This document shows, piece after piece, positions 42,434 through 51,427 of a DNA stretch of 64,000 nt. This DNA comes from Henriciella mobilis (lineage in GTDB: Bacteria; Pseudomonadota; Alphaproteobacteria; Caulobacterales; Hyphomonadaceae): assembly GCF_003576315.1 (NCBI RefSeq), contig NZ_QWFZ01000016.1, positions 1 to 64,000 on the forward strand, given 5' to 3'. The notes beneath the pieces were generated by a model. The model saw only the letters and a list, made by a program, of their open reading frames with translations. It had not been told where the DNA came from and did not search any database. Position 1 is the first letter of the stretch. Each line of letters begins with the position of its first letter. Made by a program: the position numbers and the translations under genes.

Positions 42434-42883
42434 TCAAGCCCCGCAGCAGGCGCTTTTCGGCATTCCGGTCGGCGTCTGGGACAGGCGTCCGCCCTCCGCC
42501 TCGTCTCCGCCGCCATAGGTCGCCGCGTCGCCATGTGTGAGGAAAACCTCCCAGGGGACACCGGCCGGATCGCTGATCCAGCTCTTGTTGGAGTTGGCAT
42601 AGCAGCACGTGGTCTCGCCTTCCTCGAAAACGGGCGCATCGGCATCGGCGAGGCGCTGATAGACCTCTGCGAGTTCGGCATCGTCCTCGACCTGGATGCC
42701 CAGATGCTCGACCCCGGCCTTGGCCCCGCGCTGGCTGATCGCAAGGTTCAGGCGCGGATCGTCGAGCATCCATTTGGCATAGTCCGGCTTGCTGACCGCC
42801 GGTTCGGCCGCAAACAGCGTCGAGTAGAAGCGCGTCGCCTGCGCGAGGTCGTCAACGGCGATATGGACGTGAAGGCGTTTCAT
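42434..42883 (-). CDS. arsI: ArsI/CadI-family metalloenzyme (C-As lyase candidate)
   Basis: 149 aa from the ATG at 42883, which has AAGGAG eight bases upstream; an in-frame ATG 12 codons earlier lies within arsR. It is a two-module glyoxalase-fold protein with metal ligands at His5/His7, His60 (VEHLG) and Glu112 (PWEVF). The vicinal pair Cys93-Cys94 (TTCCYANSNKSW) is the trivalent-organoarsenical site of ArsI. A second pair, Cys146-Cys147, ends the protein. ArsI cleaves the carbon-arsenic bond of methylarsenite, an O2-dependent step. The operon context supports an arsenic role. Confidence 0.87.
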   Translation of the reverse strand: MKRLHVHIAVDDLAQATRFYSTLFAAEPAVSKPDYAKWMLDDPRLNLAISQRGAKAGVEHLGIQVEDDAELAEVYQRLADADAPVFEEGETTCCYANSNKSWISDPAGVPWEVFLTHGDAATYGGGDEAEGGRLSQTPTGMPKSACCGA

Positions 42884-43242
42884 TGTGGGGCTCCTTGGAA
42901 ATTCGTGGGGAAGCAGCATCGACTGGCAGCCTGCTCGACCGGTCCGGCAATGGCCGCATCACCGGCGCAGCAGTCCTCCATCAGCCAGACGATCAGGTCG
43001 CTGACAGCCTCGAAATTCACCGAGTAGATGATTGACCGGCCGTCACGGCGCTTCTCGAGTAGTCCCGCCTGAGACAGGATGTTGAGCTGGGCCGACAGCG
43101 TATTGGCGGGAACGCCAACGGCGTCAGCGATTGCCCCGGCCGCAAGCCCGGATTTGCCGGCTTTGACCAGTCGGCGGAACACGGCAAGCCGTCCCTCCTG
43201 GGCCAGCGCTGACAATCCCGAAATAGCTGTTTCAACTCTCAC
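42880..43242 (-). CDS. arsR: ArsR-family arsenic repressor
   Basis: 120 aa winged-helix repressor (ALAQEGRLAVFRRLVKAG; GVPANTLSAQLNILSQAGLLEKRRDGRSIIYS). Cys91-Cys92 (MEDCC) and Cys109-Cys110 (RCCFP) lie at the C-terminus, the placement of the arsenite site in ArsR types with C-terminal thiols. It probably represses the whole operon. It overlaps arsI by four bases. Confidence 0.93.
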   Translation of the reverse strand: MRVETAISGLSALAQEGRLAVFRRLVKAGKSGLAAGAIADAVGVPANTLSAQLNILSQAGLLEKRRDGRSIIYSVNFEAVSDLIVWLMEDCCAGDAAIAGPVEQAASRCCFPTNFQGAPQ

Positions 43243-43273
43243 ATTTCTAATATCGTTGAATTATCGAAATGTG
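43240..43273. promoter_or_regulatory. ArsR operator candidate
   Basis: CACATTTC (43240-43247) and GAAATGTG (43266-43273) form a perfect 8-bp inverted repeat with an 18-bp AT-rich spacer. The left arm includes the arsR start codon, so a bound repressor would cover the translation start and promoter. Confidence 0.6.
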
Positions 43274-43341
43274 TCAAGCGATTGTGTTCACGACCCTCCA
43301 TAGCGCCCGAACCACGCGTTACGCACTGAACTGAGCTTGAC

Positions 43342-43380
43342 TAGTTTGATATCATACAATATTCGCTTGATATCAAACTA
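43342..43380. promoter_or_regulatory. Perfect 13-bp inverted repeat, MarR-type operator
   Basis: TAGTTTGATATCA (43342-43354) and TGATATCAAACTA (43368-43380) are perfect inverted copies separated by 13 bp. Each half contains its own palindrome (TGATATCA; TTGATATCAA) and the palindrome centres are 21 bp apart, two helical turns. It ends 13 bp before the nitroreductase ATG, whose partner gene is a MarR regulator. Confidence 0.75.
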
Positions 43381-43393
43381 AATGGAGATTGTC

Positions 43394-44530
43394 ATGGTTT
43401 CGCGGCGAGGTGTGCTGAAACTGGTTGGAGGCGGAACCGTGCTGGCCGCAGGCAGCGTGGGCACTTTCGTCGCAATGAATGGGCCGTCAAGGGCCGCGCG
43501 CGAACCATGGCGGCAGGCAGGCCTGTACGAGTCCTATCGCAAGCGAGCACTTTCGTACGCCTTGCTCGCGCCCAATCCGCACAATCTGCAGCCATGGCAG
43601 GTCTCGCTCGATGGAAAAGACGCGCTTACACTCTACCATGATCCGGAACGGCGCCTTCCGGCGACCGATCCATACGATCGCCAGATCACGATTGGCTGCG
43701 GCGCTTTTCTTGAACTGCTGTCCATCGCAGCGGCAGAAGACGGTTACAGGACGGAAATCACAGCCTTTCCTGATGGAAGCGACCTGCAGGCACTCGACCG
43801 CCGCCCCGTGGCGCGCGTGACCTTCCACGCCGGACGAGCCAGGCCAGATCCGCTCTTTGCGCACATCCTCGCCCGCAGGTCCAACAAGGAAGTCTATGAA
43901 AACAGGGACGTTGATACCGACAAGCGCAATGCGCTGGTAGCGGCTGGCGCCGTTTATGGCCAGACAGCTGGCTGTATCGGCAATGACCTCCTGGCAGTAA
44001 AGTTGCGGGACCTGACATGGCGAGCGCATCAGGTGGAAGTTATGACTGACTATACCTACCAGGAATCACTCGACCTTATGCGCATCGGTGCGAAGGAAGT
44101 CACAAACAGTCCGGACGGTATCGAGCTGGAAGGACCAATGATCGCGGCCGGCAGGCTGCTCGGCCTGGTCAATCGCAAGACGTTGGCCGATCCGTCATCA
44201 AGCGCTTTCCGTCAGGGCCTGGACATGTACCGCGCCATGGCGATGTCTGCGCGCGGCTTTGCCTGGATCAGCAATTCCAACGCGACGCGTCAGGACCAGA
44301 TCAATGCGGGGCGCGCCTATGCGAGGCTCAACCTGAAAGCCACCGAACTTGGCATTGGCATCCACCCCTGGAGCCAGTCCCTGCAGGAATATCCAGAAAT
44401 GGCTGAGCTGTACCGTGAGGTCCATGACCTTGTCGGCGGTGGCGAACGCTTGCAGATGCTGGTGCGGATTGGCTATGGCCCGAAGATCATGCCAACACCG
44501 CGACGAGGACTGGACGCTCATCTTGTCTGA
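43394..44530 (+). CDS. Nitroreductase-family protein with Tat signal
   Basis: 378 aa from the ATG at 43394 (GGAG seven bases upstream). A twin-arginine signal (SRRGVLKLVGGGTVLAAGSVGTFVAMNG) is followed by an Acg-like nitroreductase fold. The flavin-binding start is SYALLAPNPHNLQPWQVSL, later ARRSNKEVYENRD, and the closing helix contains LKATELGIGIHPWSQSLQEYPEM. It probably reduces nitro or quinone compounds in the periplasm using FMN. Its MarR neighbour overlaps its end by eight bases, so the two form a self-regulated unit. Confidence 0.82.
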   Translation: MVSRRGVLKLVGGGTVLAAGSVGTFVAMNGPSRAAREPWRQAGLYESYRKRALSYALLAPNPHNLQPWQVSLDGKDALTLYHDPERRLPATDPYDRQITIGCGAFLELLSIAAAEDGYRTEITAFPDGSDLQALDRRPVARVTFHAGRARPDPLFAHILARRSNKEVYENRDVDTDKRNALVAAGAVYGQTAGCIGNDLLAVKLRDLTWRAHQVEVMTDYTYQESLDLMRIGAKEVTNSPDGIELEGPMIAAGRLLGLVNRKTLADPSSSAFRQGLDMYRAMAMSARGFAWISNSNATRQDQINAGRAYARLNLKATELGIGIHPWSQSLQEYPEMAELYREVHDLVGGGERLQMLVRIGYGPKIMPTPRRGLDAHLV

Positions 44531-45014
44531 CACTTCAGGAACGCCGACGGACTCCACGCCCACAGAGGCGCTCTATTTCCAGTTGTTCAACGAGATCGGC
44601 ATCATCAGCCAGCTGTCGTCCTCGGCCTTCGAGAAGGCCCTGCCGCATGGCCTGACCGCGGCGCAGTTCGGCGTGCTAAATCATTGCGTGCGACTGGGTG
44701 ATGGACAGACACCGGCGCGGCTGGCTGCCGCCTTTCAGGTCACACGCGGAACAATGACATCGACGCTTTCACGCCTTGAATCCAAAGGCTTTATCCGCAC
44801 CGAGCCAGATCCGAAGGATGGCCGCTCGAAGCGCGTCTACCTTACAGAAGCGGGGAAGACGGCGCGCGAGGATGGTGTCGCCGCGGCCGCCCCGCTTTTC
44901 CGGGACGTTACAGGGGCGCTCGATCGGGCGCAGGCTGAAGCACTACTCCAGCCGCTGCAGGCTCTTCGCAAGTGGCTGGACGAGAACCGTAATACAGATT
45001 TTGACGGTCTTTAG
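44523..45014 (+). CDS. MarR-family regulator (TTG start)
   Basis: 163 aa from TTG 44523; no in-frame ATG before the conserved domain. The winged helix is GLTAAQFGVLNHCVRLGDGQTPARLAAAFQVTRGTMTSTLSRLESKGFIRTEPDPKDGRSKRVYLTEAG. It should bind the double palindrome upstream of the nitroreductase and respond to a small phenolic or quinone-like compound. It overlaps the nitroreductase stop and converges with the GNAT gene by four bases. Confidence 0.9.
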   Translation: MSDTSGTPTDSTPTEALYFQLFNEIGIISQLSSSAFEKALPHGLTAAQFGVLNHCVRLGDGQTPARLAAAFQVTRGTMTSTLSRLESKGFIRTEPDPKDGRSKRVYLTEAGKTAREDGVAAAAPLFRDVTGALDRAQAEALLQPLQALRKWLDENRNTDFDGL

Positions 45015-45502
45015 GGAGCCGTTACCAGGCCTTCGAGCGCACTGGCGTCGCCGGCGAGATCGCAGACCATGACACGCGACTGGTCTTGCGGGCCGGGGAA
45101 AGTGAGCCGGTTTCTGGGCGTGACGGTAAAACCAATCCGGCCGAAGTATTCCGGCGCGCCAATCAGCACCGCCGCTGGCCAGCCGGCTGCCTTACCGGCC
45201 TCCATCGCCGCCTCGGTGACCTGCAGGCCCAGACTCGCCCCCCGCCAGGCCGGAGACACGGCCACCGGTCCGTAGAACAGCGCCCGGTCGCGGCGCTCGC
45301 CGACCAACAGCGGCCAGACACGGCAGACCCCGACAACGAGATTGTCGACCACGGCCACGCGGTTCACCTCAGGTATCGAGGCAGAATACTCACGCAACCG
45401 CTCAGCCGTCTTGGCAAAGTGGCCAGGACCGAAGGTGCGGTCGAACAGGTCTTCAATCGCTTCGGCGTGAATGTCCGGCGTTTCTGGGAGGATTTCGATC
45501 AT
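45011..45502 (-). CDS. GNAT N-acetyltransferase
   Basis: 163 aa. The acetyl-CoA binding segment GPVAVSPAWRGASLGLQVTEAAMEAGKAAGW and the VLIGAPEYFGRIGFTV segment match the GNAT group that includes YhbS-type proteins. The substrate is unknown. It lies tail to tail with the MarR gene (four-base overlap). Confidence 0.85.
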   Translation of the reverse strand: MIEILPETPDIHAEAIEDLFDRTFGPGHFAKTAERLREYSASIPEVNRVAVVDNLVVGVCRVWPLLVGERRDRALFYGPVAVSPAWRGASLGLQVTEAAMEAGKAAGWPAAVLIGAPEYFGRIGFTVTPRNRLTFPGPQDQSRVMVCDLAGDASALEGLVTAP

Positions 45503-45550
45503 GGGGCGGGTGTTTAGGGCGCAGCGGCCCCGCTTGCAAACGGCTTTTCC

Positions 45551-46534
45551 CTAATCGTGCGGCCATCCGGCCAGTAGGCCGCGCACCGCCGATATAAAGG
45601 CAAGCGGCTGGTCGAGCATCACATGGTGGTAGGCATCCGGAATTGTGATCATCGGGATGGGCGGGTCCTGGATTGCCTGCATACTGGCGGCCGCCGCAGG
45701 CGGGACCAGCTCCGAGAGTTCGCCGCGCATGAAGGCGATCGGACATTTCGTGTCGAGCCGCGTCAGGTCCATCTTGTCCCATTCCGCGATCAGTTTCGAG
45801 AAGATGAAGGGGTCGAACTTCCAGGTCACACCGTTTGTGCCATCGTCGGCCGTTGCCTCTCGCAGGCTGTGGCGGGCGATATAGTCGACAACGAAATGGT
45901 TGGCGCAGGGCTGCGGCGGCGCAAGCCTGAACCGGGCGAGCGCAGCGGTGACATCAGGATAAACCGGGTTTGGATTGCGGCGCTGCGGCGGGCGCGGCCG
46001 GTCACTGCCCGGAGGCTCGATATGAGTGTCCACGACAACAGCACCGGCGAAGCGGTCTCCGTGCCGAATGGCCGCCGTCATGGCAACAAAACCGCCAAAG
46101 CTGTGCGCGACGATGATGGGCTTGCGGGCATGGTCGAACAGGCCGGCCGCCTCGCTGACCGCAACCTGCTCATTGGCGAATGTCGAGAAGGTATAGGATT
46201 CGCGCCAGTCGCTGTCGCCCATGCCCGAGAAGTCCGGCGCGACAACGTTCCAGTCCTCGGCCAGAAAAGGCGCGATGAAGTCCCACCAGTGGGCGTGGGC
46301 GCCATTGCCGTGCGCCAGCAACAGGCCTGGTTTCGACGGATCGCCCCACTGACGCCATCGGATCACCGCGCCATCGACTGTGGTCTCGCCGGTACGGACA
46401 GGCGCAGCCAGGGCCCGCCTGAACCAGTCCGGCGCGGCAGGGCGGGCCCCGCTATAGGGTTTCAGCAGGAAATCTGCCTCACTGGGCGCTGAACGCGTGC
46501 GGACTGGCGCCGTGTCGTCGGAAGGGTTTCGCAT
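45551..46534 (-). CDS. Alpha/beta hydrolase
   Basis: 327 aa. The oxyanion segment is LLLAHGNGAHAHWW, the nucleophile VAHSFGGFVAM and the late His YHHVMLDQPLAF. LAEDWNVVAPDFSGMGDSDWR is typical of esterase/lyase-type members. The substrate is not predictable. It is coupled to the thioesterase gene upstream (one-base overlap). Confidence 0.85.
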   Translation of the reverse strand: MRNPSDDTAPVRTRSAPSEADFLLKPYSGARPAAPDWFRRALAAPVRTGETTVDGAVIRWRQWGDPSKPGLLLAHGNGAHAHWWDFIAPFLAEDWNVVAPDFSGMGDSDWRESYTFSTFANEQVAVSEAAGLFDHARKPIIVAHSFGGFVAMTAAIRHGDRFAGAVVVDTHIEPPGSDRPRPPQRRNPNPVYPDVTAALARFRLAPPQPCANHFVVDYIARHSLREATADDGTNGVTWKFDPFIFSKLIAEWDKMDLTRLDTKCPIAFMRGELSELVPPAAAASMQAIQDPPIPMITIPDAYHHVMLDQPLAFISAVRGLLAGWPHD

Positions 46535-46980
46535 CAGGCTACCCCGCCCGGGCGGCGCTCGATGACCTTGAAGACGCCCGTCCCGGTCAGGAGTGTGCGC
46601 TCACCCGCCCAGATCCGGCCTTCAACCGTGTAGATGCCATCAACCTCACCGACGACTTTGCCTGCGCCCTCGACCCAGTCTCCTAGCTTCGCGCCGGACA
46701 GGAAGTCGCAAAGCAGGCGGACCGTCACCCACCAGGTGCTCTCATCATTTTCGATGGCCGAGCCCCAGGCCATGTCTGCGAAGGTCATCAGCATGCCACC
46801 GTGCGCATTCATCATGCCATTGGTATGGTGTTCCTCGACCCGGAAGCCGCGCGTCACATCCGTTCCATCGCGCTTCTGGAAAAGCGGGCCGACCTGCCGG
46901 CCAAAGCCCCGGTGCCAGGGCAGGAGTTCGAATCCGTCGGGAACGTCGAAACTCTGGGATTTTGTAAAATCGTCAGTCAT
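46534..46980 (-). CDS. PaaI-type hotdog thioesterase
   Basis: 148 aa from the ATG at 46980; a TTG 13 codons earlier has no ribosome site. The hotdog segment [25 protein letters not shown] carries the acid-containing helix of PaaI-like acyl-CoA thioesterases. It probably hydrolyses an aryl- or acyl-CoA. It shares a one-base overlap with the hydrolase. Confidence 0.83.
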   Translation of the reverse strand: MTDDFTKSQSFDVPDGFELLPWHRGFGRQVGPLFQKRDGTDVTRGFRVEEHHTNGMMNAHGGMLMTFADMAWGSAIENDESTWWVTVRLLCDFLSGAKLGDWVEGAGKVVGEVDGIYTVEGRIWAGERTLLTGTGVFKVIERRPGGVA

Positions 46981-47056
46981 CAGGCGACGGGATTTGCCGG
47001 AGGTGCACGGAACCGGCAAGCCCTGCCCCGGCGAAAAGGCTGCGCGCGACCCTGGT

Positions 47057-47800
47057 TCAGGTCGATGGCGGTGCCAGGCTGGCCAGGAAGGTTATGAAAC
47101 CGTTGGCCGAGATGTGAGCCAGGATCGGCACCAGGATCGTTCCGCTTTTCAGCCGCAGCCAGGCAAACCCCATCCCCGCAATGAAAACCACCACCAGCGC
47201 CGCGACCGAGTATTGCAGATGGATGAAGGTGAAGGCTGCGCTTGAAATCGCCATGCTCATGACAGGCGGCACGCCGCGTACCAGCAGCGCCCCCATGGCG
47301 ACACCCCTGAAAGTCACTTCCTCGATAAACGGCGCGAGCAGGAGAACATAAACGAGGTAGGACGCGCCCCAGTTTTCCGGTGCGAAAAGCGTCTCGTTCA
47401 CGTCCCCGCTATACTGCCACCCCTCAGCGCCGCCAAAAAAAGCCGCGATGAGGAATTGCGGCGCCAGCAGCACGACAGGCCCCAGCAGGATGGCTGCAAT
47501 GATCCAGTTCTGCGACGCTCGCATCTGGCCGGCAAAGGCACCGGCGCCGACATGTTCGCTCCACAGGCTGAGCAGGCCGAAATAGATGATCTGGATCCCG
47601 GCCAGCGCCATCCAGACCTGGCCGATGGCCTCGCGGCCGGCGGACTTGTTCTGGATCACATCGAAATAGCCCGGCCACGCCAGGACGATCAGCGCGGACC
47701 CGGCGACGGGAATGAGAAAGGGAGCGCAGAGGACCCAGAAGACCGCACTGAACGGCTCGCGGTGCAGCGCCATGGGCGTGTTGTAGGGACCGGATTCCAT
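47057..47800 (-). CDS. CPBP-family intramembrane metalloprotease
   Basis: About 247 aa from ATG 47800 (a TTG at 47818 is also possible). Several membrane helices carry the three CPBP motifs EEVTFRG, FIHLQYS and HISANG. These are Abi/Rce1-like proteases, some of which process prenylated peptides or are linked to bacteriocin immunity; the substrate here is unknown. Confidence 0.85.
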   Translation of the reverse strand: MESGPYNTPMALHREPFSAVFWVLCAPFLIPVAGSALIVLAWPGYFDVIQNKSAGREAIGQVWMALAGIQIIYFGLLSLWSEHVGAGAFAGQMRASQNWIIAAILLGPVVLLAPQFLIAAFFGGAEGWQYSGDVNETLFAPENWGASYLVYVLLLAPFIEEVTFRGVAMGALLVRGVPPVMSMAISSAAFTFIHLQYSVAALVVVFIAGMGFAWLRLKSGTILVPILAHISANGFITFLASLAPPST

Positions 47801-47857
47801 GCGGTCCGGCTTATCCAACGAGACCGGCTTTGGAAAGCGCTTCCTGCTGAAAGCGCT

Positions 47858-48037
47858 CTACATCTCGATCATGTCAAAATCGGATTTGGGCGTTCCGCAA
47901 AGCGGGCATACCCAGTCCTCCGGTATGTCGCGCCAGCGCGTCCCCGGGGCGAGCCCTTCGCTTTCGTCACCCTCGGCTTCATCATAGATGTAGCCACACG
48001 TTCGGCATTGCCACGTCTTGAAGGCTTCCTCGGCCAT
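47858..48037 (-). CDS. Rubredoxin
   Basis: 59 aa. Two CxxC pairs (Cys11/Cys14 in QCRTCGYIYDE and Cys44/Cys47 in VCPLCG) form the single Fe(Cys)4 site; WRDIPEDWVCP is the standard loop. It is a soluble one-electron carrier. It lies 10 bp downstream of a TetR gene whose divergent neighbour is a P450, so it could serve that P450 or an alkane-type hydroxylase, though housekeeping roles are common. Confidence 0.95.
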   Translation of the reverse strand: MAEEAFKTWQCRTCGYIYDEAEGDESEGLAPGTRWRDIPEDWVCPLCGTPKSDFDMIEM

Positions 48038-48047
48038 GGCCCTCTCC

Positions 48048-48686
48048 TTAGTCCAGTGAAAGTCGCGCCCGCAGCGAGCGGATCAATTCGTCCCTGATCG
48101 GCGCGATATCGGTGTTCGGATCGATCAGGCTCTGCATGCGAATGCCAATCAGGGAACAACCCGTCATCAGGGCGGCGGCGTCCGCGTCGGCATCGGCCCT
48201 GATGCTACCGTCCGCCTGCCCCCTTTCGATGATCTGGCGGATCAGGACCCGCTCGATCTCGTGCTCGTCGGCAAAAGCCTCGCGCGTTTCGAGCTGGTCC
48301 GCGACGGCGGCCGAAAGCAACATGTAATAGGCGGTGACCTCTTCATGACCGTCGAGAACCTGGCAGTGAAGGTCGACGAAGGCACAAAGCGCGGAGAGAC
48401 CGTCCATACTGTCCACCCGGTCGCGGTCGAGTGCCGCTTGCTGCCAGGTATGGAGGTGCGCGATCAAAGCGCGGATCAGGCCATCCTTTGACCCGAAACG
48501 CTGCGTGACGAGGCCGCGCGAATAACCGGCCTCCTTTCCGATCGTGTCGAATGTCGCCGCGGACACACCCTGCCCGGAAACCACGCGCAATGTGGCTTCC
48601 AGCAATTCCTGTTCAGACCGCTCACGCCGCTCTGCCTGGGTGGGCCGGCCATCATGTTTACGGGTGAAGGTGCTCGATTCAGCCAT
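48048..48686 (-). CDS. TetR-family regulator
   Basis: 212 aa from ATG 48686 (an ATG five codons earlier is equally possible). The HTH is RVVSGQGVSAATFDTIGKEAGYSRGLVTQRFGSKDGLIRALI, followed by a helical ligand domain. It is likely to control the rubredoxin and the divergent P450 through the inverted repeat between them. Confidence 0.9.
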   Translation of the reverse strand: MAESSTFTRKHDGRPTQAERRERSEQELLEATLRVVSGQGVSAATFDTIGKEAGYSRGLVTQRFGSKDGLIRALIAHLHTWQQAALDRDRVDSMDGLSALCAFVDLHCQVLDGHEEVTAYYMLLSAAVADQLETREAFADEHEIERVLIRQIIERGQADGSIRADADADAAALMTGCSLIGIRMQSLIDPNTDIAPIRDELIRSLRARLSLD

Positions 48687-48694
48687 GCTCACTG

Positions 48695-48732
48695 CTAACA
48701 TATTTGTTGGCTGTATAGCAAGTATGTGTTAG
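48695..48732. promoter_or_regulatory. TetR operator candidate
   Basis: CTAACATATTTG (48695-48706) and CAAGTATGTGTTAG (48719-48732) form an imperfect inverted repeat in the TetR-P450 divergent gap. The arms share CTAACA/TGTTAG and TTTG/CAAG. Confidence 0.55.
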
Positions 48733-48781
48733 TGACCCTGTCAGAGGCGCCGCCAGCTGCGCACATCTCCGGAGGGATCAA

Positions 48782-50056
48782 ATGACAATACCTGCCCATA
48801 TCGCCGAATCCGTGGTCGACCCGAAGGCCTATGCCGACTGGGACCGTTCGCACGAAGCCTTTGCCTGGCTGAGAAAGAATGCCCCGCTCGATGTGGCTGA
48901 AATAGAAGGATTTGATCCGTTCTGGGTCGTCAGCAAACATGCCGACATCCAGGCCATCGAGCGCCAGAACGACCTCTTCCACAATGAGGACCGCTCGGCG
49001 ACGCTGACCAATATCGAGACCGACAAGAAGGTCCGCGAGATGATGGGTGGCTCACCCAACCTCCTGCGCTCGCTGGTGCAGATGGATAATCCGGACCACA
49101 TGCAGTATCGCCGCCTGACGCAGGCCTGGTTCATGCCGCAGAATTTGCGCAAGCTGGAAGACCGGATTCGCGAGATTGCCCGCGGCTTCATCGACAAGAT
49201 GGCGGACAAAAACGGCGAGTGCGATTTTGCCCGCGATGTGGCCTTCCTCTATCCGCTGCACGTCATCATGGAAGTACTCGGCGTGCCGGAAATTGATGAG
49301 CCGCGCATGCTGAAGCTGACGCAGGAACTGTTCGGCGCGCAGGACCCGGAGGTGAACCGATCCGGGCAGGAAATCTCAGATGCCGATACCGGCCTCGCCA
49401 ACATCCAGGCCACGGTCGCGGACTTCTTCACCTACTTCATGGAAATGACCGAGGACCGCCGCCGGAACCCGCGCGAAGACCTCGCCAGCGTCATCGCGAA
49501 CGGCGAAGTCTATGGCAAGCCGCTCGGCCACCTCGAAGCCATGAGCTATTACATCATCGCCGCAACGGCCGGCCATGACACGACGTCCAACACCACTGCC
49601 GGGGCGCTCTGGGCCCTTGCCGAGAACCAGGACCAGTTCCGCAGGCTCAAGGAAGACCTGTCGCTGATCCCGTCCATGGTGGAAGAATCCATCCGATGGG
49701 AAACACCGGTGAAGCACTTCATGCGCACCGCCACCGACGACACGGAGGTTCACGGCAAGAAGATCAGGAAGGGAGACTGGCTGTTCCTGGCCTACCCGTC
49801 GGGCAATCGCGACGAGGACGTATTCGACGACCCCTACAGCTTCAGGATCGACCGCTCACCGAACAAGCACGTCGCTTTCGGGTATGGCGCGCATGTCTGT
49901 CTCGGCCAGCATCTCGGCCGGATGGAAATGCGGATTCTCTGGGAAGAATTGCTCCCGCGTCTTAAATCCGTGGAACTGGCGGGCAAGCCGACCCGCGTGA
50001 AGGCAAATTTCGTCAGCGGACCGAAATCGATCCCGATCCGGTACGAAATGAACTAG
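48782..50056 (+). CDS. Cytochrome P450
   Basis: 424 aa soluble bacterial P450. The I-helix is ATAGHDTTSNTTAG, the ExxR pair lies in VEESIRWETP, the PERF-like segment is in DDPYSFRIDRSPNKHVAFGYG, and the heme Cys loop is FGYGAHVCLGQHLGRME. Substrate cannot be read; such class I enzymes need a ferredoxin or rubredoxin partner. Its promoter region is shared with the TetR gene. Confidence 0.95.
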   Translation: MTIPAHIAESVVDPKAYADWDRSHEAFAWLRKNAPLDVAEIEGFDPFWVVSKHADIQAIERQNDLFHNEDRSATLTNIETDKKVREMMGGSPNLLRSLVQMDNPDHMQYRRLTQAWFMPQNLRKLEDRIREIARGFIDKMADKNGECDFARDVAFLYPLHVIMEVLGVPEIDEPRMLKLTQELFGAQDPEVNRSGQEISDADTGLANIQATVADFFTYFMEMTEDRRRNPREDLASVIANGEVYGKPLGHLEAMSYYIIAATAGHDTTSNTTAGALWALAENQDQFRRLKEDLSLIPSMVEESIRWETPVKHFMRTATDDTEVHGKKIRKGDWLFLAYPSGNRDEDVFDDPYSFRIDRSPNKHVAFGYGAHVCLGQHLGRMEMRILWEELLPRLKSVELAGKPTRVKANFVSGPKSIPIRYEMN

Positions 50057-51417
50057 GCTTCTACCTCCGCCAGACCGGCACGCTGCAGGGCTTGCCGCTG
50101 GCGGTCTGCGACGGCCGCTTCGGAAAAGCCTTCCAGGCTTTCTTCGAAGAGGCGGTGGAAGTTCAGCTCTGCCCCAAGGCGCAGATAGGCTGCACCGAGG
50201 CCGATAGCGGCCCGGTCGAGGAAGACGAACTCACGCGGAATCCGGACCGGCCCCTTTTCCTTCAGCCGCTTGCGCACCTCGAAGGCCTGCTTGCGGCCAT
50301 ACTCGCCCGGTGCGACCCCATCGGCGACAGTCCGCACCCGGTCTTCAAGCAGTGGACCATAGATGAAGCCCGCCCAGATGTTCAGGATCTCGACCAGGTC
50401 CTTGTTGAGATTGCGGAAGCCCCACTTCTCATAGGCCGCATAGGTCGCATCGAAATCCTCGGCCAGCATGGCGCGGTAGAGATCGACGACACCACCGACA
50501 AAGTTCGGCGGGAAGATGCGGATGCAACCAAAGTCGAGGAGGTTGAGCCCAGCCCCGCCATCGCGCACCTGGTAATTGCCGAGATGCGGGTCACCATGGA
50601 TGACGGCATAGGAGTTCACCGGCAGCCACCAGGTCCAGAACAGGCGCTCGGCAATTCCGTTGCGGACGTCCTGAGAGGCGTCCTGATAGTCGACCAGGCG
50701 TTCGCCGGTGACCCATTCCATGGTCAGGAGGCGGTCGGTGGACAGCTCTGCAACGGGTTCAGGAATGTGCACGAAGTCCTTCGGCTCCAGCATTTCGCGA
50801 TACAGCGACATGGCCTTGCGTTCACGCTCATAGTCGAGTTCCTCGCGCAGCCGGTCACCGATTTCCTCGATGATCTCCTCGGCGTCGATCGAGCCATCCA
50901 TGCGCTTGAAGAGGCCGAGCAGGTTTCTCAGCTGGGCGACATCGCTTTCAACCGCGCTGGACATGTCGGGATATTGCAGCTTGCAGGCGACCTCGCGGTC
51001 ATCATGCAGGCGCGCACGGTGGACCTGGCCGAGCGAGGCGGCATGAGCAGCCTCCTTGCCGAACTCGGCGAACCTGTCCTGCCAGCCCGGCCCGAGTTCG
51101 GCGCGCATGCGGCGCTTGACGAACGGCCAGCCCATGGCCGGCGCGTGGGCCTGCAGCTGCGAGAGCTCATCGGCATATTCGGACGGCAGGAAATCGGGAA
51201 TGGTCGACAGGATCTGCGCGACCTTCATCAACGGGCCCTTGGTCTTGCCGAGCGCCGCAGCCAGGGCCTTCGCATTGCGGTTCTGGCTATCGTCGCCGCC
51301 AAAAAGCCGGTTGGCCGCAAAGCTCAGGCCTGCGCCGGACAGGTTGCCGCCCACCTGCGCGGTTCGCATCAGGCGCGCGGAAAAGCGGTTGCGTTCGGGA
51401 TCGCGGTCTTCGGTCAT
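50053..51417 (-). CDS. ABC1/UbiB-family atypical kinase
   Basis: 454 aa from ATG 51417 (GAGG upstream); the open frame extends further but that part overlaps gloA. Visible features are GPLMKVAQILSTIPDFLP, an ABC1 KxGQ motif here reading K-V-A-Q, ASLGQVHRARL, ACKLQYPD, VIHGDPHLGNYQV and LLDFGCIR. ABC1 proteins bind nucleotides and support ubiquinone synthesis or membrane lipid handling. Tail to tail with the P450 (four-base overlap). Confidence 0.9.
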   Translation of the reverse strand: MTEDRDPERNRFSARLMRTAQVGGNLSGAGLSFAANRLFGGDDSQNRNAKALAAALGKTKGPLMKVAQILSTIPDFLPSEYADELSQLQAHAPAMGWPFVKRRMRAELGPGWQDRFAEFGKEAAHAASLGQVHRARLHDDREVACKLQYPDMSSAVESDVAQLRNLLGLFKRMDGSIDAEEIIEEIGDRLREELDYERERKAMSLYREMLEPKDFVHIPEPVAELSTDRLLTMEWVTGERLVDYQDASQDVRNGIAERLFWTWWLPVNSYAVIHGDPHLGNYQVRDGGAGLNLLDFGCIRIFPPNFVGGVVDLYRAMLAEDFDATYAAYEKWGFRNLNKDLVEILNIWAGFIYGPLLEDRVRTVADGVAPGEYGRKQAFEVRKRLKEKGPVRIPREFVFLDRAAIGLGAAYLRLGAELNFHRLFEESLEGFSEAAVADRQRQALQRAGLAEVEA

Positions 51418-51427
51418 ATGCCTCCGC

